64,000 bases of DNA from Allonocardiopsis opalescens (GTDB lineage: Bacteria > Actinomycetota > Actinomycetes > Streptosporangiales > Streptosporangiaceae). Location: assembly GCF_003002095.1 (NCBI RefSeq), contig NZ_PVZC01000009.1, positions 62,001 to 126,000 on the forward strand, given 5' to 3'. The notes below the pieces were generated by a model, which was not told where the DNA came from, made no database searches, and worked only from the letters and a program-made list of their open reading frames with translations. The position numbers were made by a program, and so were the translations under genes. Below, piece after piece: positions 52,299-60,889 of this stretch. Numbering within the stretch: the stretch's first letter is position 1; each line of letters begins with the position of its first letter.

Positions 52299-53033
52299 AT
52301 GAACCCCCGTCAACGGCGTGGTGTGCTGCTGATGATCATCGCCGGGATCATCGCCATCGCCGTCTTCTTCACCACGCTCAGCTACATCAACAGCGCAAGG
52401 GCTCAGTGGGGCGAGACAGGAACGGTGCTGCAGCTGACCACCGATGTACCGGCGAACCAACGTCTCGACCCCAGCCAGGTCGTCGAGGTCTCCGTTCCGC
52501 AGCAGTTCATCGAGGAATCCTTCATCCTCAATCCGGAGGACCTCAGCGGCATGATCGCCGCCGGCGACTTGACCGCGGGCTCGTACATGCAGCGCGGCAT
52601 GGTCATCCCCCAGCCCGACCTGGACCGGGGCGAGCGCGAGATCGCCATCATGATCGACGTCGAGACCGGCGTGGCCGGCCAGGTCGTGCCGCGCTCGCGA
52701 GTGGACATCTACGCGACCTACGCCGGCGACGGTGACCAGCGCCCGAGCTGCGCCACCCGCGTTCTCACCGACGTCGAGGTACTGCAGGTCGGTGTGAGCC
52801 GTGAAGAGGTCGACGGCCAGACGGGCGAGGTCGGCGAGGCCCTTCCGGTCACCTTCCGGCTGAGCCAGGCCGACACCCTTCGACTGATCTACGCCGAGGC
52901 ATTCGCACAGAACACCCGTCTGGGTCTGATCAGCGCGGCCGGTGCCGGCGAGCCCAGCAATGTGCAGTACTGCGGCGAAGACAACGAGGACTCCGAAAGC
53001 ACGGAACCGCAGGGAGGAGGGGCCCAACAGTGA
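52299..53033 (+). CDS. cpaB: Flp pilus assembly protein CpaB/RcpC
   Basis: The 244-residue protein has one N-terminal membrane helix (VLLMIIAGIIAIAVFFTTLS) followed by an SAF/beta-clip domain (LTTDVPANQRLDPSQVVEVS, GMIAAGDLTAGSYMQRGMV) and the RcpC region (REIAIMIDVETGVAGQVVPR, SRVDIYATYAGDG). CpaB is thought to guide the Flp pilus through the envelope. In a monoderm it probably acts on the outer membrane face with the peptidoglycan. Its stop overlaps the next GTG by four bases (GTGA at 53030-53033). The acidic C-terminal tail (CGEDNEDSESTEP) is an extension. Confidence 0.88.
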   Translation: MNPRQRRGVLLMIIAGIIAIAVFFTTLSYINSARAQWGETGTVLQLTTDVPANQRLDPSQVVEVSVPQQFIEESFILNPEDLSGMIAAGDLTAGSYMQRGMVIPQPDLDRGEREIAIMIDVETGVAGQVVPRSRVDIYATYAGDGDQRPSCATRVLTDVEVLQVGVSREEVDGQTGEVGEALPVTFRLSQADTLRLIYAEAFAQNTRLGLISAAGAGEPSNVQYCGEDNEDSESTEPQGGGAQQ

Positions 53034-54601
53034 ACTACCGGGTCATCCTCGGATCGCCGACCGCGGAGATCGAGGCGTCGTTGATCTCCAAGTTCGCCGA
53101 ACTGGGCGACTGGGAGATCCTGAGCACGTACCGGTCCTCCCGCGACCTCGCGGAGGCGTCGGGGCGGCATGCCCAGCTCGACGTGGCGCTGGTCCACGAG
53201 GAGCTCGGGCCGCTGCCGGTGCTCGATCTCATCCGCGACCTCTCCCGCAGCTTCCCGCAGCTCGCCGTCATCCTGGTGGTCAACGAGGTCCTGCCGGACA
53301 CCTTCAACGGAGCCATGGAGGCGGGCGCCCGGGGCGTGCTGTCCGTCGACGCGTCACTGGAGGAACTGGGCACCCGCGTCACCACGGCCGCCGAGTGGTC
53401 GCGGACGCTCCGCCAGCACCTGGACGCGGCGTCGTCCAATGTGCCGGTCGCCGGCCGCCGTGGCTCGATCGTCGCGCTCAGTGGCGCGAAGGGAGGTGTC
53501 GGCACCACTACCGTGGCGCTGCACCTGGCGCTGAACGCGGCCCGCGCCGGTCGTACGGTCTGCCTTGTCGACCTCGATCTGCAGACCGGCGACGTCCCGA
53601 CCTATCTGGACGTGACCCACCGGCGCAGCAGCGTGGACCTGGTGGAGGGCGCGGAGACGATCAGTGGCTCCATGCTCGCCGACACCTTGTACGTCCACCC
53701 GAGCGGCATGCACGTACTGCTCGCCCCCCACGACGGTGAGCGGGCCGAGGACGTCAGCGCCCGGGCCACCCGGCTCATCCTGGGAGCGCTGCGCTCCCGC
53801 TACGAGGTCGTGATCGTCGACTGCGGCTCACACCTGACCGAGGCCGGCGCGATGGCCATCGAACTGGCGGACCGCATCGTACTTCTGGTGACGCCGGACC
53901 TTCCCGCGATCCGGGCGGCGCTTCGCACCCTGGAGTTCTGGGGTCGGCTGGAGGTGCGCAACCGGAGCGACGTCGAGGCGCTGCTCACCCGCCACAACAA
54001 GAAGAACGAGGTCCAGCCCGACTTCGTTCGCAAGCTTCTCGGGATCAAGCTGCTTGATACCAAGCTGCCGGCGGCGTACCGGCTGCTGGAGGAGGCGGCG
54101 AACACCGGGAAACCGGACCGGCTGACCGACGAGGCGATGCGCAAGGCCCTGACCCAGCTCGGCGGCGAACTCGGCACTCTGGACACCCCGTCCGAGAACG
54201 ACACGGACGAGAAGAAGCCCGGTGAGACCGGCGTGCTCGGCGCCGTAGGCGACCGCGGCGCGACTCTGGTCGAGTTCGCGGCTCTCGTGCCCATGTTCGT
54301 GTTCACCGCGATGCTCGGCTTCCAGCTCATCCTCTTCGGTCTGGGCGGTATGTACGCCAGCCACGCCGCCGCCGAAGGCGCCCGGCAGGCCGGTGTGACT
54401 CCCTACAGCATCACCCGGATCACCGAGGAGGCGCAGCGGCGCATCCACCCGCCGTGGAACGAAGACGACCGCTTCCAGGTCGAATTCAACGGCGACCAGG
54501 TCCAGGTCACCATCCGGGTTCCCAGCGTGCTTCCCGGAGTGGACACGCCCTGGGACGTGTCCGCGCAGGCCGCAGTCGTGAACGAACGGACCAGGTACTG
54601 A
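53030..54601 (+). CDS. cpaE: CpaE-type MinD/ParA ATPase fused to a TadE-like pseudopilin
   Basis: The 523-residue protein begins with a receiver-like domain (1-135). A MinD/ParA ATPase follows with Walker A SGAKGGVGTTT (151-161), VDLDLQTGDVPTYLD and VIVDCGSHLTEAG, as in CpaE/TadZ, which localises the pilus machine. After a polar linker (385-405), the chain continues into a class III prepilin-type segment: GDRG-ATLVEFAALVPMF, with a helix to about 440 and the TadE body (SHAAAEGARQAGVTPYS, VQVTIRVPSVLPGVDTPW). The G410-A411 site with Glu at +5 is a prepilin-peptidase site. The reading frame is continuous, so this is a true fusion in the sequence given. The start is GTG 53030 after GGGAGGAGG. 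Confidence 0.88.
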   Translation: MNYRVILGSPTAEIEASLISKFAELGDWEILSTYRSSRDLAEASGRHAQLDVALVHEELGPLPVLDLIRDLSRSFPQLAVILVVNEVLPDTFNGAMEAGARGVLSVDASLEELGTRVTTAAEWSRTLRQHLDAASSNVPVAGRRGSIVALSGAKGGVGTTTVALHLALNAARAGRTVCLVDLDLQTGDVPTYLDVTHRRSSVDLVEGAETISGSMLADTLYVHPSGMHVLLAPHDGERAEDVSARATRLILGALRSRYEVVIVDCGSHLTEAGAMAIELADRIVLLVTPDLPAIRAALRTLEFWGRLEVRNRSDVEALLTRHNKKNEVQPDFVRKLLGIKLLDTKLPAAYRLLEEAANTGKPDRLTDEAMRKALTQLGGELGTLDTPSENDTDEKKPGETGVLGAVGDRGATLVEFAALVPMFVFTAMLGFQLILFGLGGMYASHAAAEGARQAGVTPYSITRITEEAQRRIHPPWNEDDRFQVEFNGDQVQVTIRVPSVLPGVDTPWDVSAQAAVVNERTRY

Positions 54602-54603
54602 CC

Positions 54604-54984
54604 ATGTCCACCCCCGCATGCCCCCCTCGCAGGCGCGATGACCGCGGAGCCGAAATGGTCGGCTACGCCTCGATGATGCTGGTCTTCCTCACCTGCTTCG
54701 TGATGTTCTTCGAGGCGTTCGCCGCCTTCACCGCGATCGAGCGCGCCGAGAACGCGGCCAGGACCGGCGCCCGGGTGGCGGCGCGGCAGGGGTCACTGCC
54801 GGCCGGCGAGGCCGCGATCGGCGCGGCGCTCCCCGGTTGGCTGCGTGCACAGAGCCAGTACTCGCTCGAGGACTCCGGCGACGGCTTCATCGCGAGGGTC
54901 AGTTTCGACGTGCCCCTGCTGTGGAGCAACGCCCCACTCGACATCACCATCGATCGAGAGGTTGAAATGCCCAACGTCGGCTGA
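54604..54984 (+). CDS. TadE-like pseudopilin
   Basis: The 126-residue protein starts at ATG 54604, two bases after the preceding stop. A basic leader (PPRRRDDRG) is followed by AEMVGYASMMLVFLTCFVMF and FFEAFAAFTAIERAENAART, as in TadE-type minor pilins. The expected G-A processing site is present, but the usual Glu at +5 is Gly (G20), so processing may be weak or different. The remainder (GARVAARQGSLPAGEAAIGA, ARVSFDVPLLWSNAPLDIT) is a small beta-rich domain. It should act with the fused TadE domain upstream and the TadG-like protein downstream as a minor pseudopilin. Confidence 0.8.
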   Translation: MSTPACPPRRRDDRGAEMVGYASMMLVFLTCFVMFFEAFAAFTAIERAENAARTGARVAARQGSLPAGEAAIGAALPGWLRAQSQYSLEDSGDGFIARVSFDVPLLWSNAPLDITIDREVEMPNVG

Positions 54985-55031
54985 CGGACGAGGGAAACCA
55001 TTCATCTCATTCGAGTAGGTCAAGGGGCGTC

Positions 55032-56369
55032 ATGGGACTGAAGGACCGGCTGGACGAGGATCGGCAACTCGATCAGCAGGATGAACGGCTCGGCGTCAGC
55101 CACTGGCGGCGCCGGCTACTGGATGAAGTCAACCTTGACGACCTGGCACTGCTCAACCTCGCTCAGCGGCGCGTGCGGCTGGAGAAGGTCGTCGGACACA
55201 TCCTCTCGCGCGAGGGGCCGGTGCTGTCCGACCGCGAACGCGGCAGCCTCATCCGCCGGGTCGTCGACGAGGCTCTCGGCCTCGGTGTGCTCGAGCCGCT
55301 GCTCGCGGACGAGACCGTCACCGAGATCATGGTGAACGGCCCGAACACGATCTACATCGAGCGCCGCGGCCAGGTGCAGAAGAACGAGATCGTCTTCGCC
55401 AACGAAGACCAGCTCATGCAGACGATCGACCGCATCGTCTCCACGGTCAACCGGCGTGTCGACGAGTCCAGCCCCATGGTGGACGCGCGCCTGCCCACCG
55501 GCGAACGCGTCAACGTCATCATTCCGCCGCTGTCGCTGTCCGGCCCGATCATCACCATCCGGCGGTTCCCGCGGGCGTACACGCTCGAGGAGCTGATGCA
55601 GCGCGGCGCCCTGGACCAGCAGACGAGCGTACTGCTCGCCTCCCTGGTACGGGCCCGCTTCAACATCGTGGTCGCGGGCGGTACCGGTACCGGTAAGACG
55701 ACGTTCCTGAATGCCCTCTCCGGGTTCATCCCCGGGGACGACCGCATCATCACGATCGAGGACTCCGCCGAACTGCAACTCCAGCAGGAGCACGTCATCC
55801 GGTTGGAGACCCGCCCGGCCAACATCGAGGGCAAGGGCCAGATCACCATCCGCGACCTGGTCCGCAACTCGCTGCGTATGCGCCCCGACCGCATCATCGT
55901 GGGTGAGGTCCGAGGCGCCGAGACCCTCGACATGCTGCAGGCGATGAACACCGGACACGACGGCTCACTGGTGACGGTGCACGCGAACACCGCCTTCGAC
56001 GCGGTCCACCGCCTGGAGACGCTGGCCTCGATGAGCGAGGTCAAGATCCCGTACGAGGCGATCCGCGACCAGGTGAACAGTGCCATCGACTGCATCGTGC
56101 ACCTTGGCCGCTGGCCGGACGGCAGCCGACGGATCAACGAGCTCGCCGTCGTGTCCTCGTCGCACCGCGAGCAGTTCAAGCTCGAGACACTGATGAAATT
56201 CGAGGCCGAGCCCATGAGCCCCGACCGGAAGGTGCGCGGCAAGTTCCGCACGTTCCCGATCCCGCGCACCGTGGCCAACCGCATCATCAACGCCGGCGAA
56301 GTCGTGCCCGCCGCCTTCGGTGTCGCCCCGGCCGAACCGGTCTTTCCGCCCGCACGCCCCGCACACTGA
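55032..56369 (+). CDS. cpaF: Pilus assembly ATPase CpaF/TadA
   Basis: The 445-residue type II/IV secretion ATPase of the Tad machine has an N-terminal helical domain, then VTEIMVNGPNTIYIERRG and RVDESSPMVDARLPTGERV, which are standard in CpaF. The core has Walker A GGTGTGKTTFLNAL (K222), the Asp box IITIEDSAELQL, Walker B MRPDRIIVGEVRGAETLD and the His box MNTGHDGSLVTVHANT. It forms a cytosolic hexamer powering pilin assembly (and possibly retraction) through TadB and TadC. The start is ATG 55032, 48 bases after the pseudopilin gene. Confidence 0.95.
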   Translation: MGLKDRLDEDRQLDQQDERLGVSHWRRRLLDEVNLDDLALLNLAQRRVRLEKVVGHILSREGPVLSDRERGSLIRRVVDEALGLGVLEPLLADETVTEIMVNGPNTIYIERRGQVQKNEIVFANEDQLMQTIDRIVSTVNRRVDESSPMVDARLPTGERVNVIIPPLSLSGPIITIRRFPRAYTLEELMQRGALDQQTSVLLASLVRARFNIVVAGGTGTGKTTFLNALSGFIPGDDRIITIEDSAELQLQQEHVIRLETRPANIEGKGQITIRDLVRNSLRMRPDRIIVGEVRGAETLDMLQAMNTGHDGSLVTVHANTAFDAVHRLETLASMSEVKIPYEAIRDQVNSAIDCIVHLGRWPDGSRRINELAVVSSSHREQFKLETLMKFEAEPMSPDRKVRGKFRTFPIPRTVANRIINAGEVVPAAFGVAPAEPVFPPARPAH

Positions 56370-56381
56370 CGAGGAACGCCA

Positions 56382-57311
56382 GTGAACAACTATCTGCTGA
56401 TCATGATCGGCCTGCTGGTCACCGTGGTTCTCGCGGCGTGGGGGAGCATCGACTACCTGCTCGGCCTCCAGCAGCGCCGCGAACTGGCGTCCCGCAGTGC
56501 GCTGGCCCATGTCGAGTACCGGGCGAGCCATCCGCTGGAGCGTCTCGACGTGCTGCTGCGGCGGTACAAGTGGGGCAAGCAGATCGAGCTGCGAGTCGCC
56601 CGTTCCGGCATCAAGATGAGGACCTCGGCCTTCGTACTGCTCCTGGCCGCCGGCGCGCTCGCCTCCATCGTGATCGTCTGGAACCTGCTCGCGCCGCTCT
56701 TCGGCATCGCTTCCGCGGTCGGCGTGGGCTTCCTGTTCTTCAGCTTCCTGCGGAACGCCGAGCAGCGCCGGGTCGAGCTGTTCACCCAGCAGCTGCCCGA
56801 TCTGGCCCGCGTGCTGTCCAACGCCACGTCGGCGGGCTTGTCGCTGCCGACCGCGATGGCCATCGCAGCCGATGAACTGGAGGATCCCGCGGGCAGCGAA
56901 CTGCGGCGCATCTCCGAATCGCTGAAGGTCGGGCAGCCGTTCGAAACCGCCGTCAACGACCTCCGTGAGCGGATGCCCTCCCGCGAGCTGGGCGTGCTGA
57001 TGAGCACCCTGCTCGTCGCCGCCCGGTCGGGCGGTGGCCTGGTCACCGCGCTCCGGCACATCTCCGAGACGCTCGAGGACCGCAAGGAGACCCGTCGCGA
57101 GGTCCGCACCATTCTCAACGAGTCGGCGACGACCGCCTGGGCCCTCGGCTTCCTCGGTCTGGGCAGCGTCTTCCTGATGAGCTTCCTGATGCCTGACGCC
57201 GTACGGAACATGACATCGTCATTCATCGGCCAGCTCGTGCTCGGTGCGTCGGTCGCCTTTTTCGTCGTCGGTCTGATCGCCGCCCGCAGGATGACCCGGA
57301 TCAAGTTCTAG
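56382..57311 (+). CDS. tadB: Pilus platform protein TadB
   Basis: The 309-residue membrane protein has an N-terminal helix (LLIMIGLLVTVVLAAWGSI), two further helices near 78-115 and one or two at the C-terminus. The T2SS-F domain contains QQLPDLARVLSNATSAGLSL, LRRISESLKVGQPFETAVND, LLVAARSGGGLVTALRHISE and TLEDRKETRREVRTI. It is the first platform subunit of the Tad machine and couples to CpaF. GTG 56382 is preceded by GAGGAAC, 12 bases after the cpaF stop, consistent with one operon. Confidence 0.92.
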   Translation: MNNYLLIMIGLLVTVVLAAWGSIDYLLGLQQRRELASRSALAHVEYRASHPLERLDVLLRRYKWGKQIELRVARSGIKMRTSAFVLLLAAGALASIVIVWNLLAPLFGIASAVGVGFLFFSFLRNAEQRRVELFTQQLPDLARVLSNATSAGLSLPTAMAIAADELEDPAGSELRRISESLKVGQPFETAVNDLRERMPSRELGVLMSTLLVAARSGGGLVTALRHISETLEDRKETRREVRTILNESATTAWALGFLGLGSVFLMSFLMPDAVRNMTSSFIGQLVLGASVAFFVVGLIAARRMTRIKF

Positions 57312-57328
57312 GAGCACGTGTCCCGGCC

Positions 57329-58276
57329 ATGTTCACTCTCATGCCGACCTACCTTCCCACCTGGGCCGTACTACTCATATCCAGCGCCGGTTTCGCCTGC
57401 GTGATCCTTGCGGCCTGGGGCCACCATCTCGCGACCGCAGAGAGCCGGGTCGCCGCCAGCGCTCAGTTCGAATTGCAGAAGCCGAAGAAGAAGGAAGAAG
57501 AGATCTTCATCCTTTACCGGATCACCGAGCTTCTCGGAAAGCCTTTCGGTGACACGGTCCTGCGCTTCTTCAATACCGAGCAGCAGCGCAAGCTCCGACG
57601 GCGTATCGAGGCCGCCGGCCGGCCTGAAGGGCTGACCAGCGTCGAGCGCTACGCGCAGCGGAAGGCCGGCGAGATCATCCTCTACGGGATCTTCGCCCTG
57701 CTCATTTCGCTCAGCCAGGGACCGATCGGCCTGGCGCTGCTGATGTTCATCTTCATGAGCGACATGCTGCTCTGGCAGGCGGCCCGCAAGCGCCAGGACG
57801 AGATCCAGCAGCAACTGCCCGACTTCCTCGACGTCCTGGCGGTGACGGTCGGGGCCGGCCTGTCCTTCCGTCAGGCCCTCGACCGCACCACCGAGTCGAT
57901 GCCCGGCGCGATGGCCGAGGAGTTCAACATCGCGCTCCGGCAGATGGATCTCGGCACCCCGCGGCGCGAGGCCTTCGCCGCCCTCCGGGAGCGCAACAGC
58001 AACGAGGCGCTGGCCAAGTTCATCTCGGCGCTCCAGCAGTCCGAGGAACTCGGCGCACCGCTGGCCACCACGCTCAACACCATCAGCGAGGACATGCGTC
58101 GCTCCGACGCCCAGTTCATGCGGCAGAAGGCGCAGAAGCTCAATCCGCAGGTCACCATGGTGAGCGCGTTCTTCCTGGTACCGGGGCTGATTCTGCTGGT
58201 CATCGGGGTGATGATCTTCGGTCTGAACACCGAGGAGGGAGGCTTCTCGCAGATCTTCGGCGGCCAGGGCCTCTAG
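57329..58276 (+). CDS. tadC: Pilus platform protein TadC
   Basis: The 315-residue membrane protein is related to TadB. It has an N-terminal helix (WAVLLISSAGFACVILAAWG), two central helices (IILYGIFALLISLSQGPIGL, ALLMFIFMSDMLLW) and a C-terminal one (VSAFFLVPGLILLVIGVMIF). The T2SS-F domain has QQQLPDFLDVLAVTVGAGLS, ALDRTTESMPGAMAEEFNIA and LAKFISALQQSEELGAPLAT. It forms the platform with TadB. Seventeen bases separate the two genes. The following gap of 133 bases suggests that the next signalling genes may have their own promoter. Confidence 0.92.
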   Translation: MFTLMPTYLPTWAVLLISSAGFACVILAAWGHHLATAESRVAASAQFELQKPKKKEEEIFILYRITELLGKPFGDTVLRFFNTEQQRKLRRRIEAAGRPEGLTSVERYAQRKAGEIILYGIFALLISLSQGPIGLALLMFIFMSDMLLWQAARKRQDEIQQQLPDFLDVLAVTVGAGLSFRQALDRTTESMPGAMAEEFNIALRQMDLGTPRREAFAALRERNSNEALAKFISALQQSEELGAPLATTLNTISEDMRRSDAQFMRQKAQKLNPQVTMVSAFFLVPGLILLVIGVMIFGLNTEEGGFSQIFGGQGL

Positions 58277-58409
58277 CCGCGGTCCGCTCCGTCGGACGTA
58301 CTTTCAGGGACGGTGATTCGCACGGCAAGGCACTGCGGAGGCGCCCGGAATCATTCCTTAGGGAACCCATACGGATCGACCATCGTCCGAGAACGGGAGG
58401 AGCTGATCC

Positions 58410-59711
58410 GTGTCTGACGTAACGGCGGCCACCCGTTTCGGTGGCACACTGCAACTACTCATGCATCTGCGGTTGATCCTGTCGGGAATCGGACTTCTCC
58501 TCATTCCCCAAGCCAGGGTCAGCCTGACCCTGCTGTGCGTGGTGTCCGGATTCGCCGTGCTCACCTGGCTGGTCTCACGCTATTGGGAACGCCTGACGCC
58601 CTATTTGGTACACCACCCGCTGCTCACCGTTCTCGACGCGTTCATCGCCGCGGTCGTCCTCACCGTCGCGGGTCCGAGCAGCCCGTTCTTCATCGCGACA
58701 GTACTGACCGCGACCGTCGCCGGTCTACTGCTGAACGGGTGGGGTGTACTCATCATCGTCGGATTCCAGACGATGTGCTATGCCGCCGCGCTCACCTTCT
58801 ATCTCCTACTGGTAAGTCCTGGTCCAGACATTCTGAGCATCCAAGACGTGCTCATCAATCCGGTGCTCTATCCGGTGGCCGGATTCGTCGGACTGCGGCT
58901 GCGCCGGATCTTCGACGAACTGGAGTCAGAACAGCGCGGCCGGCAGATCGCGGAGCGCGACGCGGCGGCCGCCCAGGAACGCGCCAGACTGGCCCGGGAA
59001 ATGCACGATTCCCTGGCGAAGACTCTCCGCGGCATCGCGATGACCGCTCAGGCCCTGCCCGTCTGGATCACCAAGAATCCGGAGCGGGCGGCGACCGAGG
59101 CCGCACGGATCGCCTCCGCCACCGAACTCGCCTCCGCGGAGGCGCGCGAGTTGATCAGCGAACTGCGGATCGACAATGTGCCGCAGCCGTTCGGCGAGAC
59201 GGTCCGGCAGATCGCGACGGAATGGGCCTCCACCGGTTCGGTCGAACTGGACCTGCGGGTGGATGAGCTGAGCGATGCCCTGCAACTCGAAGCACTGGTG
59301 CGGCACGAGGCCGTGTCGATCCTGCGCGAAGCCCTGGTGAACGTGGATCGACACTCCGACGCCACCAGTGTCTCCGTCAGCCTGGAGACGACCCAGACCG
59401 AGGCGACCTTGCACATCCACGACAACGGCTCGGGCTTCGTTCTCGACGACGGCGCTGCGGAGTGGTTCCGAAAGGGCCATTACGGCCTGGTGGGGATGTA
59501 CGAACGGGCCGAGCGGGCCAAGGCCCGCCTCGACATCGACTCCGCCCCCGGGAAGGGCACTTCGGTGCGTCTTCAACTGCCCGGCACGGTCGATGGACTC
59601 AAGCTCAGCGATCCCGTCGCGCCGCCGCGCGCGATCTCCCCCATGCCGATCGCACCGGGGCTCCTGCGGGACGAGTTGACGGAATCCTCAATCTCCACGG
59701 AGGCCAGATGA
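58410..59711 (+). CDS. Pilus-locus sensor histidine kinase (NarL/DesK-type)
   Basis: The 433-residue kinase starts at GTG 58410 after GGGAGGAG. Five or six hydrophobic helices span 18-160 with little extracytoplasmic loop. The HisKA_3 helix has H199 in LAREMHDSLAKTLRGI. The ATPase domain shows the N-box SILREALVNVDRHSDA, a G1 box HIHDNGSGFVLD and HYGLVGMYERAERA. It is an intact phospho-donor kinase. It partners with the response regulator overlapping its stop (ATGA at 59708-59711), and its place between tadC and the pilin genes points to control of pilus expression. The stimulus is unknown. Confidence 0.9.
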   Translation: MSDVTAATRFGGTLQLLMHLRLILSGIGLLLIPQARVSLTLLCVVSGFAVLTWLVSRYWERLTPYLVHHPLLTVLDAFIAAVVLTVAGPSSPFFIATVLTATVAGLLLNGWGVLIIVGFQTMCYAAALTFYLLLVSPGPDILSIQDVLINPVLYPVAGFVGLRLRRIFDELESEQRGRQIAERDAAAAQERARLAREMHDSLAKTLRGIAMTAQALPVWITKNPERAATEAARIASATELASAEARELISELRIDNVPQPFGETVRQIATEWASTGSVELDLRVDELSDALQLEALVRHEAVSILREALVNVDRHSDATSVSVSLETTQTEATLHIHDNGSGFVLDDGAAEWFRKGHYGLVGMYERAERAKARLDIDSAPGKGTSVRLQLPGTVDGLKLSDPVAPPRAISPMPIAPGLLRDELTESSISTEAR

Positions 59712-60448
59712 GTGCGACACGCCCCGATCCCATCCGCGTTCTCGCCGTCGATGACAACCCCGTGGTACGCGCGGGCCTGGTCGCGCTATTGGAGATCAAC
59801 GATGACATCTCCGTCATCGCCGAGGCGGGAAACGGCCAAGAGGCACTGGAACTGGCGGAACGGCTGCGCCCTGACGTCACCCTGCTGGACGTGCGGATGC
59901 CGCTGGTGGACGGAGTCACCGCTCTGGAACGGCTGACGCAGTTCACCACCGTCATCATGCTCACCCACACCGAGGACCCGCAGGTCATCCAGACCGCGCT
60001 ACGCCGCGGCGCCAAGGGATACCTGGTGCACGGAGCCTTCACCGCGGCCGAACTCAGCAATGCCGTCCATGGCGTGGTCGATGGCAATGCCAATCCGCTG
60101 TCGCCGATCGCGGTGCAGGCCCTGCTGAGCGCCGTCCAGGCCGGACCGGCCGAACCGCCGCCGTCTCCCGCCACAGCCGGAAACCACGGCGTGATGCTGG
60201 GCCTGTCGCGCCGGGAGACGGAGGTCATGGGCTTGATCGCCCAAGGACTCTCCAACGCCGCCATCGCCCACGAGCTCTACCTGTCCGAAAAGACCGTCAA
60301 GAACCACGTCAACCGGATCTACGCCAAGCTGCAGGTCGAGTCGCGCGCCGCCGCGGTCGCCCATTGGCACCGCTCGGCGGACAGGTCCGACGCACGCCGG
60401 GACGGCCCGGTTCCACCGTCCAGGACCCAGAAATCTTGGGCCCCCTGA
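59708..60448 (+). CDS. Pilus-locus response regulator (NarL/FixJ family)
   Basis: The 246-residue protein is translationally coupled to its kinase. The receiver has VLAVDDNPVVRAGL, phospho-acceptor D61 in VTLLDVRMPLVDG, the Thr switch (IMLTHTED) and the Lys (GAKGYLVHG). The LuxR/GerE helix-turn-helix is canonical (LSRRETEVMGLIAQGLSNAA, then IAHELYLSEKTVKNHVNRI). Such regulators bind palindromes near promoters as dimers. A 14-bp palindrome with an adjacent promoter lies 14 bases after its stop and 100 bases before the pilin gene, so the pilin genes are the best candidate targets. The tail after 225 is basic and Pro-rich. Confidence 0.92.
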   Translation: MSATRPDPIRVLAVDDNPVVRAGLVALLEINDDISVIAEAGNGQEALELAERLRPDVTLLDVRMPLVDGVTALERLTQFTTVIMLTHTEDPQVIQTALRRGAKGYLVHGAFTAAELSNAVHGVVDGNANPLSPIAVQALLSAVQAGPAEPPPSPATAGNHGVMLGLSRRETEVMGLIAQGLSNAAIAHELYLSEKTVKNHVNRIYAKLQVESRAAAVAHWHRSADRSDARRDGPVPPSRTQKSWAP

Positions 60449-60461
60449 CCGCAGCGCAATT

Positions 60462-60504
60462 GGGTCCATGGACCCTTGGGGCCACTTCGCCACTCGCGTA
60501 GATT
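60462..60504 (+). promoter_or_regulatory. Pilin promoter with an adjoining palindromic activator site
   Basis: GGGTCCATGGACCC (60462-60475) is a perfect 14-bp palindrome. It directly abuts a promoter-like element: TTGGGG (60476-60481), a 17-base spacer and TAGATT (60499-60504). Transcription would begin near 60511, giving a leader of about 60 bases before the first pilin gene. The palindrome covers roughly -49 to -36, where an activating response regulator would touch RNA polymerase. Confidence 0.6.
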
Positions 60505-60573
60505 CTCCTTAACAGCAGCAAAGAGACGAAAAACAAAGCAGCAGTCGGAACCACATTCTTGACGAGGCCAGCA

Positions 60574-60810
60574 ATGAAGATGATCACTCTCCTCCAGATC
60601 CAGGCCAGCAACTTCATCTACGAGCGCAAGCAGGCCCTCCGCAGCGCACTGCACCGCGACGGTGAGCGCGGCGCCGGCATCGTCGAATACGGCGCCCTGA
60701 TCGTCCTCGCCGGCCTCCTCATGCTGCTCCTGTACAACGCCTTCGACGACACCATCCAGGACGCCGTCGAGGACGGCCTGGAGAACCTGTTCGACATGGA
60801 CGAGTTCTAA
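60574..60810 (+). CDS. flp: Flp-type pilin, copy 1
   Basis: The 78-residue prepilin starts at ATG 60574, with GAGG seven bases ahead. It has a long basic leader (MKMITLLQIQ then YERKQALRSALHRDGERG) and a prepilin cleavage site between G33 and A34, with the hallmark Glu at +5 and Tyr at +6 (AGIVEYGALIVLAG). One hydrophobic helix (about 36-56) and an acidic C-terminus (DDTIQDAVEDGLENLFDMDEF) follow. Mature pilin of about 45 residues would polymerise into the Flp fibre outside the cell. The adjacent copy is identical in protein sequence. Confidence 0.93.
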   Translation: MKMITLLQIQASNFIYERKQALRSALHRDGERGAGIVEYGALIVLAGLLMLLLYNAFDDTIQDAVEDGLENLFDMDEF

Positions 60811-60825
60811 ACGAGCCTTCTAAAC

Positions 60826-60848
60826 GAAGGAAAGGTTTCCTTTCCTTC
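60826..60848 (+). terminator. Hairpin between the two pilin genes
   Basis: GAAGGAAAGG-ttt-CCTTTCCTTC is a perfect 10-bp stem with a 3-base loop, 15 bases after the first pilin stop. It is A/T-rich and ends in a pyrimidine run. It may be an attenuator or an mRNA end that lets copy 1 be expressed more than copy 2. Confidence 0.7.
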
Positions 60849-60889
60849 ATTCCAGATCTCGCCCGGCTACCGAGTCAATGAGGCCAGCA

